Both the position numbers and the translations under genes were made by a program. A DNA stretch of 64,000 nucleotides, taken from NCBI RefSeq assembly GCF_001428335.1, contig NZ_LMSG01000001.1, positions 905,450 to 969,449 of the forward strand, given 5' to 3'. Position 1 is the first letter of the stretch, and each line of letters starts with the position of its first letter. The notes below the pieces were generated by a model. That model saw nothing but the letters and a program-made list of their open reading frames with translations. It ran no database searches and was not told the origin of the DNA. This DNA comes from Arthrobacter sp. Soil762. GTDB lineage: Bacteria; Actinomycetota; Actinomycetes; Actinomycetales; Micrococcaceae. Shown in pieces: positions 36,385 to 45,742 of the stretch.

Positions 36385-37367
36385 ATGGCGAAAATCAAGA
36401 CAAAACGGGCTGCAGCCGCAGCACTCGCAGCAGTCACCCTCCTGGCGCTTGCCGCCTGCTCGGACCCGGGCGCGACGGCGGCGACAGCACCGTCGTCGGG
36501 CTCTACGGCGAGCGCAGCAGGCAAGACGTTCAACCTGGCACCCGAGCAGAACCGCGTCAAGGTGACCGTGGATGCGAAAGCTGCCGCCCTGGTCCCCGAC
36601 GCCATCAAGGCGGACGGCAAGCTCACTGTGGTGAGCACCGGCGGCACGGCCCCGCTGAGTCTTTTCGCTACCGACAACAGGACGCTCATCGGCAGCGAGG
36701 TGGACATCGCCTATGCGGTCGGCGAGACCTTGGGCTGACGGTTGAGGTGCTTCCGGTGGCCTGGGCCGACTGGCCGCTGGGCGTTGAATCGGGCAAGTAC
36801 GAGGCAGTCCTTTCCAATGTGACCGTTACGGAGGCCCGCAAGGAGAAGTTCGACTTCGCCAGCCACCGCAACGACCTCCTGGGCTTCTACGCCAAGACCG
36901 ATTCCACCATCGGCGAGATCAAGGAAGCCAAGGATGTTGCCGGCAAGCGCATCATCGTCGGCTCGGGCACCAACCAGGAAGCGATCCTGGTGCGCTGGGA
37001 CGAAGAGAACAAGGCGAAGGGGCTGGCGCCGGTTGAGTTCCAGTATTACGACGACGACTCCGCCTCCACGCTGGCCCTCCAGTCCGGCCGGGCGGACCTG
37101 ACGTTCGGCCCGAACGCCGGCGCGGCCTACAAGGCAGCGAAGGACGGCAAGACGAAGGAATTGGGCACGCTCAACGGCGGGTGGCCGCTGACCGCCGAAA
37201 TTGCCTTCACCACGCAGAAGGGCAATGGCCTGGCAGTCGCCGCCCAGGCTGCGCTCAACCAGCTGATCGAGAGTGGCGCCTACGCCGAGGTTCTGGACCG
37301 TTGGGGCCTGTCGTCGGAGGCCATTAAGAAGTCCGAACTCAACCCGCCAGGCCTGCCCAAGAAGTAG
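36385..37367 (+). pseudogene. Frameshifted family 3 solute-binding lipoprotein
   Basis: The reading from ATG 36385 gives a lipoprotein signal (LAAVTLLALAACSDPG) and a family 3 binding domain (LTVVSTGGTAPLSLFATDNR, GSEVDIAYAVGETLG), then hits TGA at 36736-36738. The same protein resumes in another frame (LTVEVLPVAWADWPLGVESG) and runs to 37367 (KSELNPPGLPKK). Adding one C near 36735, so that GGC-TGA reads GGC-CTG-A, restores a continuous protein of ~327 residues. It is either a true null mutation or a sequence error. No permease or ATPase genes adjoin it; the intact protein would bind an amino acid or similar polar solute. Confidence 0.82.
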
Positions 37368-37377
37368 GCCCGCCGCC

Positions 37378-37526
37378 AATGCATCGATTGCTCCGCAAAT
37401 GCCCTTTTGCACCTCCAAAACGGCGGTGGGCCCACGCCGGCAGGGTTCCCTGGCCGAGCTTGCGAGGCGAGGGTGCCGGTGGGGAGGAGCACTCGATGCA
37501 TTTGTGGGTTAAATTTGTGGGTTAAA
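37378..37526. repeat. 125-bp element with 17-base terminal inverted repeats, plus 13-bp tandem duplication
   Basis: AATGCATCGATTGCTCC at 37378-37394 matches the complement of 37486-37502 at 16 of 17 positions. Immediately after, TTTGTGGGTTAAA occurs twice in exact tandem (37501-37526), just before the GNAT gene. It resembles a small non-autonomous element; no coding capacity. Confidence 0.65.
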
Positions 37527-37533
37527 TGGTCGG

Positions 37534-37971
37534 GTGAGTGCCGAATTTTCCCTTCGTCCCAGCCAGGCCTCTGACGGCTCGTGGATCGCCGAGCTCCGCG
37601 CCGTCGTGATGCGTCCGGACCTTGAGCGGCTGGGCCGCTTTGACCCGGTCCGTGTCCGCGAGCGTTTCCTCAACGGGTTCGAGCCGGGGCACACCTTCGT
37701 CGTCGAGGTGGCTGGGCAGAATGCGGGCGTGATCGCTGTCCGCCCGGAGCCCGACGCGCAGTGGATCGAACACTTTTACCTGGCCCCGGAGCATCAGGGA
37801 AAGGGCCTCGGCGGCGCCGTGCTCCGGCAGGCCATGGACGGGTCCCAGGACCACCGGCCCTTCCGTCTGAACGTCCTCCAGGGAAGTGTGGCCCGGCGGC
37901 TGTATGAGCGCCATGGCTTTGAGGTGGAGTCGGAAGACGCTGTGGACGTCTATATGGCGGCGAAAAGTTAG
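37534..37971 (+). CDS. GNAT-family N-acetyltransferase
   Basis: A 145-residue acetyltransferase. The acetyl-CoA loop is visible in IEHFYLAPEHQGKGLGGAVL (Q/R-x2-G-x-G/A), and the C-terminal strand RRLYERHGFEVESEDAVDVY is typical. The GTG start lies seven bases after a 13-bp tandem duplication, with no strong ribosome site. The acceptor substrate is unknown. Confidence 0.85.
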   Translation: MSAEFSLRPSQASDGSWIAELRAVVMRPDLERLGRFDPVRVRERFLNGFEPGHTFVVEVAGQNAGVIAVRPEPDAQWIEHFYLAPEHQGKGLGGAVLRQAMDGSQDHRPFRLNVLQGSVARRLYERHGFEVESEDAVDVYMAAKS

Positions 37972-38080
37972 GCAAACGGCAAAGACCCTCTGCCACGGAT
38001 CGGACAGGTGTGTAGTGGTTGACGACGTCCACCTCTTCCGCAAAGTGCGCTCCTGGCGGGTTTGGCAATAGTCTGGCCAG

Positions 38081-38707
38081 ATGGGGACAAATACAGTGAA
38101 CTCCGGCGAACAGATTGACAGGCAGTCGCGCATTCTCGAAGCGGCGCTCGATCTGCTGTCGCGCCACGGCATCTCAGGTGTGAGCATGCGTGCCGTGGCC
38201 CGCGAAGCCGGCGTCGCACTGGGCCTGGTGAACTACTACTACGACGATAAAACGAGCCTGATCCGGGCGGCCCTGCACCGGGTGGACGAGCAGGACCTCC
38301 AGCTGGTGGCCCGGGACCCCTCGTTGACGCCGGACGAACAGCTCCGCAAGGCCCTGCGGCGGGTTGCCGGCGCCGAGCTGCTGACCACCCGGTACCTGTC
38401 CCTGCGCCTGCACCTGTGGGCGCTCGCCCAGGCCGACGAGGGCTATGCCGAGATCAACGCCGCAGCCTTCGACCGGTACCTCGACGGCGTTGCCGCGCTC
38501 GTATCCAACGCCAAACCCGAACTCTCCTGGGAGGAATGCCGGGAGCGGGCAGCGGACATCGTCGTTATACAGAACGGCATGTGGCTGACGTCGCTTCTAG
38601 GCGTGGACAACGCCTCCATCCAGCGCAGCATCGCCCGCACGGAGGAGATCGCCTTCCTCCCGAGCCGCGGGAGTTCCAGCGGGGACGCAGCACTCAGGGA
38701 ACTCTAA
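38081..38707 (+). CDS. TetR-family regulator (BetI-like position)
   Basis: A 208-residue regulator with an N-terminal helix-turn-helix (ILEAALDLLSRHGISGVSMR, then VAREAGVALGLVNYYYDDKT) and a ligand-binding C-terminal domain. It precedes betB and betA on the same strand, with a large double palindrome in the 98-base gap. By position it is a BetI-type repressor of choline oxidation, although BetI similarity was not tested. ATG 38081 lacks a clear ribosome site; GTG 38096 is an alternative start. Confidence 0.85.
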   Translation: MGTNTVNSGEQIDRQSRILEAALDLLSRHGISGVSMRAVAREAGVALGLVNYYYDDKTSLIRAALHRVDEQDLQLVARDPSLTPDEQLRKALRRVAGAELLTTRYLSLRLHLWALAQADEGYAEINAAAFDRYLDGVAALVSNAKPELSWEECRERAADIVVIQNGMWLTSLLGVDNASIQRSIARTEEIAFLPSRGSSSGDAALREL

Positions 38708-38746
38708 ATCACACGCCGCACGGCAGTGCAGTAGCGCGCGTCACAT

Positions 38747-38785
38747 TTGAACGAGTGTTCAAGAAAGCATTGAACACTCGTTCAA
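38747..38785. promoter_or_regulatory. Double TetR operator upstream of betB
   Basis: TTGAACGAGTGTTCAA (38747-38762) and its exact reverse complement TTGAACACTCGTTCAA (38770-38785) are separated by seven bases. Each half is itself a TTGAAC...GTTCAA dyad. The second half ends 20 bases before the betB ATG, a position suited to repression. Confidence 0.85.
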
Positions 38786-38805
38786 CTTCAATTACTGTCC
38801 TCCGT

Positions 38806-40323
38806 ATGACTTACGCCACAACGTCCCATGACGCGACAGCATCCACCCTCTTCATCAACGGCTCGTGGGAGCCGGCCGTCTCCGGCGCGGTGCGCCACAT
38901 CCACAATCCCGCCGACGGCGAGCTGGCCGCCACAGTGTCAGAGGCCGGCCGGGAAGATGCCGGGCGGGCCATCGCTGCAGCCCGGGCAGCCTTCGACTCC
39001 GGCGTCTGGGCTTCGGTACCGGCACCCGAGCGCGGCACTTTCCTGCTCAAGGTCGCCGCCGAACTGCTCCAACGCCGGGAAAAGTTCGCCCGCGCTGAAT
39101 CACTGGACACCGGGAAGCGGATAGCCGAAAGCCGCATCGACATGGACGACATCGCCGCCTGCTTCGAATATTTCGGACGGCTGGCCGGACAGCAGGCGGG
39201 CCGCATGGTCGACGCCGGGAACCCCGCCGTCGTCAGCAAAATCGTCTATGAGCCTGTGGGCGTCTGCGGCCTCATCACGCCGTGGAACTACCCCCTGCTC
39301 CAGGCCGCCTGGAAGATCGCACCCGCGCTGGCCGCAGGCTGCACCTTCGTCCTGAAGCCCTCCGAGCTCACCCCGTCCACCGCCATCCTGGCCATGCAGC
39401 TGCTGCAGGACCTCGGTCTGCCGGACGGTGTCGCCAACCTGGTGACGGGAGCCGGCGCGGAGGCGGGGGCACCGCTCTCCGAACACCCCGACGTCGACCT
39501 CGTCTCCTTCACCGGCGGACTGGAAACCGGCAAGCGCATCGCCGCGGCCGCAGCCGGCACTGTGAAAAAGGTGGCGCTGGAGCTCGGCGGCAAGAACCCC
39601 AACGTGGTGTTCGCCGACGCGGACTTCGACGCCGCCGTCGACAATGCCCTGAACGGGGCCTTCGTCCACTCCGGGCAGGTCTGCTCCGCCGGGGCGCGGC
39701 TGGTGGTGGAGGAATCAATCGCCGAACGCTTCGTCGATGAGCTGGTCCGCCGCGCACAGGAGATCCGGCTCGGTGGCCCGTTTGATGATGCTGCCGAAAC
39801 GGGGCCGCTGATTTCCGCGGCCCACCGGGAGAAGGTCAACGCCTACGTCCAGCGCGGCATCGCCGAGGGCGCGCGGCTGCGGTGCGGCGGCGCTGCGCCT
39901 GAGGGAGAAAAGTACGACGGCGGCTTCTACTACCAGCCGACCGTCCTGGACCACGTCCAAACGGGCATGTCCGTGGTGGTGGATGAAGCCTTCGGCCCGG
40001 TGGTGACTGTTGAGACCTTCCGCACCGAGGACGAGGCCGTGGAAACTGCCAACGACACCATCTACGGGCTGGCCGGCGCGGTCTGGACCCAGGACGCCGG
40101 CAAGGCGCAGCGCGTGGCATCCCGGCTGCGGCACGGGACGGTCTGGATCAACGACTACCACCCCTACCTGCCCCAGGCCGAGTGGGGCGGCTTCGGCCAG
40201 TCCGGCGTTGGCCGCGAACTCGGGCCGACCGGCCTGGCGGAATACCAGGAAGCCAAGCACATCTACCAGAACACCAGCCCCCAGGTGACCGGCTGGTTTG
40301 CTGACCACGGCAAGGAGAACTAG
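38806..40323 (+). CDS. betB: Betaine-aldehyde dehydrogenase (ALDH family)
   Basis: A 505-residue NAD(P)-dependent aldehyde dehydrogenase, expected to oxidise betaine aldehyde to glycine betaine. Family residues are clear: [36 protein letters not shown], catalytic Glu in [16 protein letters not shown] (~258) and catalytic Cys in [16 protein letters not shown] (~292). The gene is followed at once by the choline dehydrogenase gene and preceded by a TetR regulator, the usual bet arrangement. The substrate is inferred from that context. Confidence 0.87.
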   Translation: MTYATTSHDATASTLFINGSWEPAVSGAVRHIHNPADGELAATVSEAGREDAGRAIAAARAAFDSGVWASVPAPERGTFLLKVAAELLQRREKFARAESLDTGKRIAESRIDMDDIAACFEYFGRLAGQQAGRMVDAGNPAVVSKIVYEPVGVCGLITPWNYPLLQAAWKIAPALAAGCTFVLKPSELTPSTAILAMQLLQDLGLPDGVANLVTGAGAEAGAPLSEHPDVDLVSFTGGLETGKRIAAAAAGTVKKVALELGGKNPNVVFADADFDAAVDNALNGAFVHSGQVCSAGARLVVEESIAERFVDELVRRAQEIRLGGPFDDAAETGPLISAAHREKVNAYVQRGIAEGARLRCGGAAPEGEKYDGGFYYQPTVLDHVQTGMSVVVDEAFGPVVTVETFRTEDEAVETANDTIYGLAGAVWTQDAGKAQRVASRLRHGTVWINDYHPYLPQAEWGGFGQSGVGRELGPTGLAEYQEAKHIYQNTSPQVTGWFADHGKEN

Positions 40324-41964
40324 GTGCATTACGACAACATCGACGACGTCACCGACCGCGGGTTCGACTACGTCGTCATCGGCGGCGGATCCGCCGGGGC
40401 GGCAGTGGCCGCGCGGCTGAGCGAGGATCCGGACGTGTCCGTTGCGCTGGTGGAGGCCGGCCCGGATGACCGCGGCCTGCCCGAGATCCTGCAGCTGGAC
40501 CGCTGGATGGAGCTGCTGGAATCCGGCTACGACTGGGACTACCCGGTGGAACCGCAGGAGAACGGCAACTCATTTATGCGCCACGCCCGCGCCAAGGTCA
40601 TGGGCGGCTGCTCCAGCCACAACTCCTGCATCGCGTTCTGGGCCCCGCGCGAAGACCTGGACGAGTGGGAATCCAAGTTCGGCGCAACGGGTTGGAACGC
40701 TGAAACCGCCTGGCCGCTCTACCAGCGGCTGGAGACCAACGAGGACGCCGGCCCCGCCGCGCCGCACCACGGTGACTCAGGCCCCGTGCACCTGATGAAC
40801 GTTCCCCCGGTGGATCCGGCCGGCGTCGCGCTCCTGGACGCCTGCGAACAGACCGGCATCCCCCGGGCAAAGTTCAACACCGGAACCACGGTGGTCAACG
40901 GCGCCAACTTCTTCCAAATCAACCGCCGCGCGGACGGCACCCGCTCCTCCAGCTCCGTCTCCTACATCCACCCCATCATGGAGCGCGAAAACTTCACCCT
41001 GCTGACCGGCCTCCGCGCCCGCCAGCTGGTGTTCGACGCGGACAAGCGCTGCACGGGCGTGGACGTGGTGGACTCGGCATTTGGCCGGACCCACTTGCTC
41101 ACCGCCCACCGTGAGGTCATACTTTCCACCGGCGCCATCGACTCACCCAAGCTGCTCATGCTCTCCGGCATCGGCCCGGCAGCGCACCTCGCCCAGCACG
41201 GGATCGAGGTCCTGGTGGACTCCCCCGGCGTAGGCGAGCACCTGCAGGACCACCCCGAGGGCGTGGTGCAGTTCGAGGCCAAACAACCGATGGTCCAGAC
41301 GTCCACGCAGTGGTGGGAGATCGGCATCTTCACCCCCACGGAGGAAGGCCTGGACCGCCCGGACCTGATGATGCACTACGGCTCCGTCCCGTTCGACATG
41401 AACACCCTGCGGCACGGCTACCCCACCACGGAGAACGGCTTCAGCCTCACCCCGAACGTCACGCACGCCCGCTCCCGCGGCACCGTCCGGCTGCGCAGCC
41501 GCGACTTCCGCGACAAGCCCATGGTGGACCCGCGCTACTTCACGGACCCGGACGGCCACGACATGCGGGTCATGGTGGCCGGCATCCGCAAGGCACGCGA
41601 AATCGCCGCCCAGCCCGCCATGGCCGAATGGACCGGCCGCGAGCTCTCGCCGGGCGTCGAGGCGCAGACGGACGAGGAGTTGCGGGACTACATTCGCAAG
41701 ACCCACAACACCGTGTACCACCCGGTGGGGACAGTGCGGATGGGCCCGACCGACGACGGGATGTCACCTTTGGATCCCGAGCTGCGGGTCAAGGGCGTCA
41801 CCGGATTGCGCGTCGCGGACGCCTCAGTCATGCCTGAACACGTCACCGTCAACCCCAACATCACCGTCATGATGATCGGCGAGCGCTGCGCCGACCTGAT
41901 CCGTGCCAGCCGGTCCGGCAGCGTGACGGAGGAAGAGGTGCAGCTCAGCGCATCCTTCGCCTGA
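40324..41964 (+). CDS. betA: Choline dehydrogenase (GMC oxidoreductase)
   Basis: A 546-residue FAD-dependent GMC oxidoreductase oxidising choline to betaine aldehyde. The FAD motif is DYVVIGGGSAGAAVAARLSE, GMC signatures are VMGGCSSHNSCIAFWAPRED and STGAIDSPKLLMLSGIGPA, and the active-site His region is NTVYHPVGTVRMGPTDDG. The GTG start directly abuts the betB stop. It contributes osmoprotectant synthesis or choline catabolism in the cytoplasm or at the membrane. Confidence 0.88.
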   Translation: MHYDNIDDVTDRGFDYVVIGGGSAGAAVAARLSEDPDVSVALVEAGPDDRGLPEILQLDRWMELLESGYDWDYPVEPQENGNSFMRHARAKVMGGCSSHNSCIAFWAPREDLDEWESKFGATGWNAETAWPLYQRLETNEDAGPAAPHHGDSGPVHLMNVPPVDPAGVALLDACEQTGIPRAKFNTGTTVVNGANFFQINRRADGTRSSSSVSYIHPIMERENFTLLTGLRARQLVFDADKRCTGVDVVDSAFGRTHLLTAHREVILSTGAIDSPKLLMLSGIGPAAHLAQHGIEVLVDSPGVGEHLQDHPEGVVQFEAKQPMVQTSTQWWEIGIFTPTEEGLDRPDLMMHYGSVPFDMNTLRHGYPTTENGFSLTPNVTHARSRGTVRLRSRDFRDKPMVDPRYFTDPDGHDMRVMVAGIRKAREIAAQPAMAEWTGRELSPGVEAQTDEELRDYIRKTHNTVYHPVGTVRMGPTDDGMSPLDPELRVKGVTGLRVADASVMPEHVTVNPNITVMMIGERCADLIRASRSGSVTEEEVQLSASFA

Positions 41965-42010
41965 GGATCAGGCCACACCACTATCGTGCTTTTCTGATTG
42001 AGGAGTCCAA

Positions 42011-43606
42011 ATGATGGAACCCAGCAAGAGTATTGATTCAAGCGGCATGGACGAATTCGGCTATACCCAGACCCTGGACCGGAGCATCGGCAAGTTTGCC
42101 AGCTTCGCGGCAGGCGTCAGCTACATCTCCATCCTCACCGGTGTTTTTCAACTGTTCTACTTTGGTTTTTCCATGGCCGGCCCGGCGTACGCATGGTCCT
42201 GGCCCCTCGTTTTCGCCGGCCAGCTGATGGTGGCGTTGTGTTTCGCCGAGCTGGCGGGCCGCTATCCAGTTGCAGGATCGGTGTACAACTGGGCCAAGCG
42301 GCTTACCTCCGGGACCTGGTCCTGGCTGGCGGGCTGGCTGCTGCTCATCTCGTCCATCGTGGCGCTCGGCGCCGTGGCCCTGGCCTTGCAGCTCACCCTG
42401 CCGCAGCTCTGGTCCGGCTTCCAGGTCATCGGAGACGGAACGGGCACCTACGACTTCGCCCTCAACGGCGTGCTGCTGGCGAGCATCATGATCGGCATTT
42501 CCACCATGATCAATGCCTTCGGCGTGAAGCTGATGACCAGGGTCAACAGCGTCGGCGTTTTCGTGGAGCTGATCGCGGCCGTCCTGCTGATCCTCGCGCT
42601 GGGCTGGCATGTGGTGCGCGGGCCTGAGGTCTTCTTCGACACCGCCGGTTACGGCGAAGGCCATGACCTGGGGTTCTTCGGTGTGTTCCTGATCGGCGCC
42701 ATGGCCTCCGGCTACGTCATGTACGGCTTCGACACCGCCAGCTCCCTTGGCGAGGAAACGAAGGATCCCAAGCGCACGGCACCCAAGGCCATCCTGCGCG
42801 CCATCACGGCATCCTTCGTGCTGGGCGGCCTTATCCTGCTCTTTAGCATCCTGGCAGCCCCGGACCTGGCCGACCCCAAGCTCGGGGCGGCCGACGGCGG
42901 CCTGCAGTATCTGGTGCTCTCCGTCCTCGGAGGCCCCTTCGGCAAAGCATTCCTCGCCTGCATCGTAGTTGCCGTGGTGGTCTGCACCCTGGCGGTCCAC
43001 GCCGCCGCCATCCGGATGATGTTCGCCATGGCCCGGGACAACAACCTGCCCTTCAGCCGCCAGCTCAGCAAAGTGGACCCGGTCCGCAGGACCCCAGCGG
43101 TCGCTGCCATGGTGGTCGGAGTCCTGGCCGTCATCCCGCTGCTGGTCAACGTGATGCAGCCGGCCATTTTCACCATCCTGTCCAGCATCAGCATCGTCCT
43201 GATCTACCTGTCCTACCTGCTGGTCACCGTTCCGATGCTGCGCAACCGGCTCCTGGGCAGGTGGCCGGGTGATGATTCCGACGCCGGATTCAGCATGGGC
43301 AAATGGGGGCTTCCGGTGAACATCCTCGCGGTCCTGTGGGGCGGCGCCATGACGGTGAACCTGATCTGGCCGCGCCCGGAGATCTACAACTCGGTGCCGC
43401 CGTTCGAGTGGTACCTGCAGTGGGGCGGCGTGCTGTTCGTTGCCGCCGTCACCGTGGGCGGGGCCCTGCTGTACCGCCTGAAGATCCGGCACCAAACGGG
43501 CGTGCTGGCCGAGCACGCCGCGGCCGTCGCAGCACATCCGTCGTCGGGCTCCGACCTGCAGTTAACATCGGCTGAAAGCGGCGTGGCGGACGCCAAAGTA
43601 CCCTAG
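42011..43606 (+). CDS. APC-family permease of the choline locus
   Basis: A 531-residue permease with about 12 membrane segments (VSYISILTGVFQLFYFGFSM; GSVYNWAKRLTSGTWSWLAG; GFDTASSLGEETKDPKRTAP). The last is the conserved APC loop. The ATG follows AGGAG. It lies 46 bases after betA in the same direction, so choline, ethanolamine or a related amine is a plausible substrate in place of the usual BCCT carrier. The family alone would say amino acid/GABA type. Confidence 0.83.
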   Translation: MMEPSKSIDSSGMDEFGYTQTLDRSIGKFASFAAGVSYISILTGVFQLFYFGFSMAGPAYAWSWPLVFAGQLMVALCFAELAGRYPVAGSVYNWAKRLTSGTWSWLAGWLLLISSIVALGAVALALQLTLPQLWSGFQVIGDGTGTYDFALNGVLLASIMIGISTMINAFGVKLMTRVNSVGVFVELIAAVLLILALGWHVVRGPEVFFDTAGYGEGHDLGFFGVFLIGAMASGYVMYGFDTASSLGEETKDPKRTAPKAILRAITASFVLGGLILLFSILAAPDLADPKLGAADGGLQYLVLSVLGGPFGKAFLACIVVAVVVCTLAVHAAAIRMMFAMARDNNLPFSRQLSKVDPVRRTPAVAAMVVGVLAVIPLLVNVMQPAIFTILSSISIVLIYLSYLLVTVPMLRNRLLGRWPGDDSDAGFSMGKWGLPVNILAVLWGGAMTVNLIWPRPEIYNSVPPFEWYLQWGGVLFVAAVTVGGALLYRLKIRHQTGVLAEHAAAVAAHPSSGSDLQLTSAESGVADAKVP

Positions 43607-43655
43607 AGCCGCTGTTCCCAGACCGTCAGCTGCAGCTGCACGTTCCCCAGGGAAA

Positions 43656-43690
43656 GGTCGACGACGGCACTCACCGTGCCGCCGTCGACC
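43656..43690. terminator. Hairpin after the choline operon
   Basis: GGTCGACGACGGCA (43656-43669) pairs with TGCCGCCGTCGACC (43677-43690) with one mismatch and a seven-base loop. No T run follows. It marks the end of the bet transcript and the apparent left edge of the accessory island. Confidence 0.6.
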
Positions 43691-43761
43691 CTTCACCGTC
43701 GGCTGTCGACAATTGCCACGCAACCGCGACAGCACGAACCCACTTCATCAGGGAAACAGCA

Positions 43762-44514
43762 ATGACTCGACAGATCTTCGACAGCCATTTCCACATCATC
43801 GATTCCCGCTTCCCGCTCGTGCGAAACAACGGGTACCTGCCGCCTGAGTTCACGGTGCCGGATTATCTGCGCGCCGTTTCAGATCTGGGAGTTACGGGCG
43901 GTGTCGTGGTTTCAGGTTCATTCCAGGCCTTCGACCAGAGCTATCTGACCGATGCGCTGGCTACGCTCGGCCCGATGTTCGTGGGCGTTGCCAATATTGC
44001 CGAGACGACAAGCGATGACGAACTTCTTCGTCTCGCTGAAACGGGAGTCCGCGGCGTTCGGTTCAATCTATATCGGGGCGGCTCGGCCGAAATGGAAAGT
44101 GTTTCGTCACTTGGGCGACGAGCATGGGATGTTGCAGGAATGCACGTCGAGTTCTATCTCGACGCGAATGACCTGGTGGAGTTGGAACCGGTCATTACAG
44201 CACTTCCGAAGGTGAGCATCGATCACTTGGGCATGACTTCGGTGCATCGCGACGTGCTGCTCCGCCTCGTGTCCCACGGCGTACGGGTGAAGGCCACGGG
44301 GTTTGGTCGGGTCCAACTCGACGTCGCTTCCACTATCCGGGAGATCCACAAAGAGAACCCGGAAGCTCTAATGTTTGGAACCGATCTTCCCAGCACGAGG
44401 GCCCGGGTGCCGTTTCAACCAGCGGACTTGGAACTCGTGGCGGACATTCTTGCCGACGACGCGAGTCTCGCCCTTTACGACAACGGGGCACGCTTTTACA
44501 GCTTGAAGGCATAA
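43762..44514 (+). CDS. Amidohydrolase_2 family hydrolase, LigI (2-pyrone-4,6-dicarboxylate lactonase)-like
   Basis: A 250-residue TIM-barrel hydrolase. The N-terminal HxH (IFDSHFHIIDSRFPLVRNNG), mid-barrel Arg segment (GVRGVRFNLYRGG), strand VSIDHLGM with His, and late MFGTDLPSTRA with Asp follow the COG3618 pattern that includes 2-pyrone-4,6-dicarboxylate lactonase. Family members are usually 270-300 residues, so this is slightly short. An AGGGA site precedes the ATG. Third codon positions look more A/T-rich than in the bet genes. Lactonase activity is suggested by the oxalomesaconate-tautomerase-like gene 3.7 kb away; other hydrolases of the family remain possible. Confidence 0.75.
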   Translation: MTRQIFDSHFHIIDSRFPLVRNNGYLPPEFTVPDYLRAVSDLGVTGGVVVSGSFQAFDQSYLTDALATLGPMFVGVANIAETTSDDELLRLAETGVRGVRFNLYRGGSAEMESVSSLGRRAWDVAGMHVEFYLDANDLVELEPVITALPKVSIDHLGMTSVHRDVLLRLVSHGVRVKATGFGRVQLDVASTIREIHKENPEALMFGTDLPSTRARVPFQPADLELVADILADDASLALYDNGARFYSLKA

Positions 44515-44812
44515 CTCGCCGAAGCGCACCCTCTCAGATCTCCACGTATTTGGTTCCCGTGGCGCTGGCTCCTTAAAACCAAGGGATGGTTGCTCTCCGG
44601 CGTCGTGAGGTTCGCGGTCGATGAACTTATGCAGCATTCCTTTTACGCGGTCAGTTTCTCCGCACCTTGCGAAAAAGCGGCCCGGTTGGGCTGTGCTGCC
44701 TGGGCCGAAGATCTGATTGGCGGGCTGCTTTCGGCGATATGGGACTGCTCGATTGCCGTCAGCCGATGGTCCGCCCAAGCGCCCTTTCGGCATCCTCATA
44801 ATGCGAAGTCCA
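44515..44812. other. 298-base gap without a convincing gene
   Basis: Open frames on both strands (for example 44590-44874 plus and 44368-44799 minus) have no recognisable motif, poor ribosome sites and overlap real genes, so none is called. No clear repeat or hairpin was seen. Confidence 0.5.
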
Positions 44813-45682
44813 CTAACGCAGGTGGCGCGAAATCAACAGCGGGGCTATCACGTCCCTCTCGCCGGCTGACTTAGTCCACCATAAACGTGCTTCGATGACG
44901 GCTCCGCGAAGGGCCGCAAGAAGACCGAGTATGTTCATACTGTCGGTGTCGCCTGCCTGGGCACGTTTCAAGACTGCTTTAGATGCGTCGTCGCTGGTTA
45001 CCCCGGCGGTGTCCGGACCAAAAATCTGAAGCGAATGGGCGGCGACACTGTTGCCCAGGACCGCCGCCTGCTGTAGCAGCAGACGGGCTCTCAGCACTTC
45101 CCGTTCGGCGATGTAAAGCTCAGCGAGACTCAGGAGTACGTCGGGGTTTCCGTAACGCGCGGCCTGATCGCGGAAGTGCTCACGGGACCGCAGGTCTCCG
45201 CCGGTGAAGTGCTCGCCTATCAGCAGCATCGCGAAGGGTGCGTGGTCGGGGTGTCCACTGTCAATTGCTGTTTGGTAGGCCACTTGGGCGCTGATAGCGT
45301 CACCCTGTCCTTGGAGGAGTAACCCGAGTCCGACCGCGGCCAAGGGTGCATATTCTGAGTGTTCACTGTCAACGGCTGCCCGGTATGCTCCGTTCGCAGC
45401 AACTGGATTTCCTTGTCTTTCCAGGAGCATCCCCATCGTGATCCAGGCGGAAGGCGCATGCTCTTGATGCCGGCTGAGAATGGCCTGCTCATACGCGCGG
45501 CTGGCTCCTTCCCAGTCGCCCGCCTCCATGAGTCTTATCCCGACAAGGACCGCACCTCTTGGTGCGTACTCGTGGTGGCCGCTGTCCCTGGCAGTTTGGA
45601 ACGCCTTTTGTGCACCGGCGGGGTCACCAAGTTCCAGCCGCAGCGTCCAAAGGTACCGCCAGGCAGCGCAACTTGCTGGATG
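44813..45682 (-). pseudogene. 5'-truncated TPR/Sel1-like repeat protein
   Basis: The first usable start is ATG 45529 (238 residues), but coding-like sequence with the same repeat runs 51 codons further, up to a TGA at 45683-45685, with no ATG, GTG or TTG. Repeats are about 36 residues long and read like GDPAGAQKAFQTARDSGHHE, GDWEGASRAYEQAILSRHQE and GNPVAANGAYRAAVDSEHSE. Such A/G-rich tetratricopeptide arrays mediate protein contacts. The missing N-terminus and the abutting MFS gene indicate a rearrangement. A shortened product from 45529 may still be made. Confidence 0.65.
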
Positions 45683-45742
45683 TCACCGGTCCCTAAGCAA
45701 TCAAGCTGTCCATGGCACTTCGTTCCGGATGCTGGATCGGTT

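Noticed and set aside
42038..43537. Minus-strand open frame of 499 codons opposite the APC permease
   Set aside because: His/Gln/Asp-rich shadow without any domain; the permease on the plus strand has a good ribosome site and APC motifs.
44368..44874. Small frames on both strands between the amidohydrolase and TPR genes
   Set aside because: No motif, no ribosome site, and overlap with neighbouring genes.
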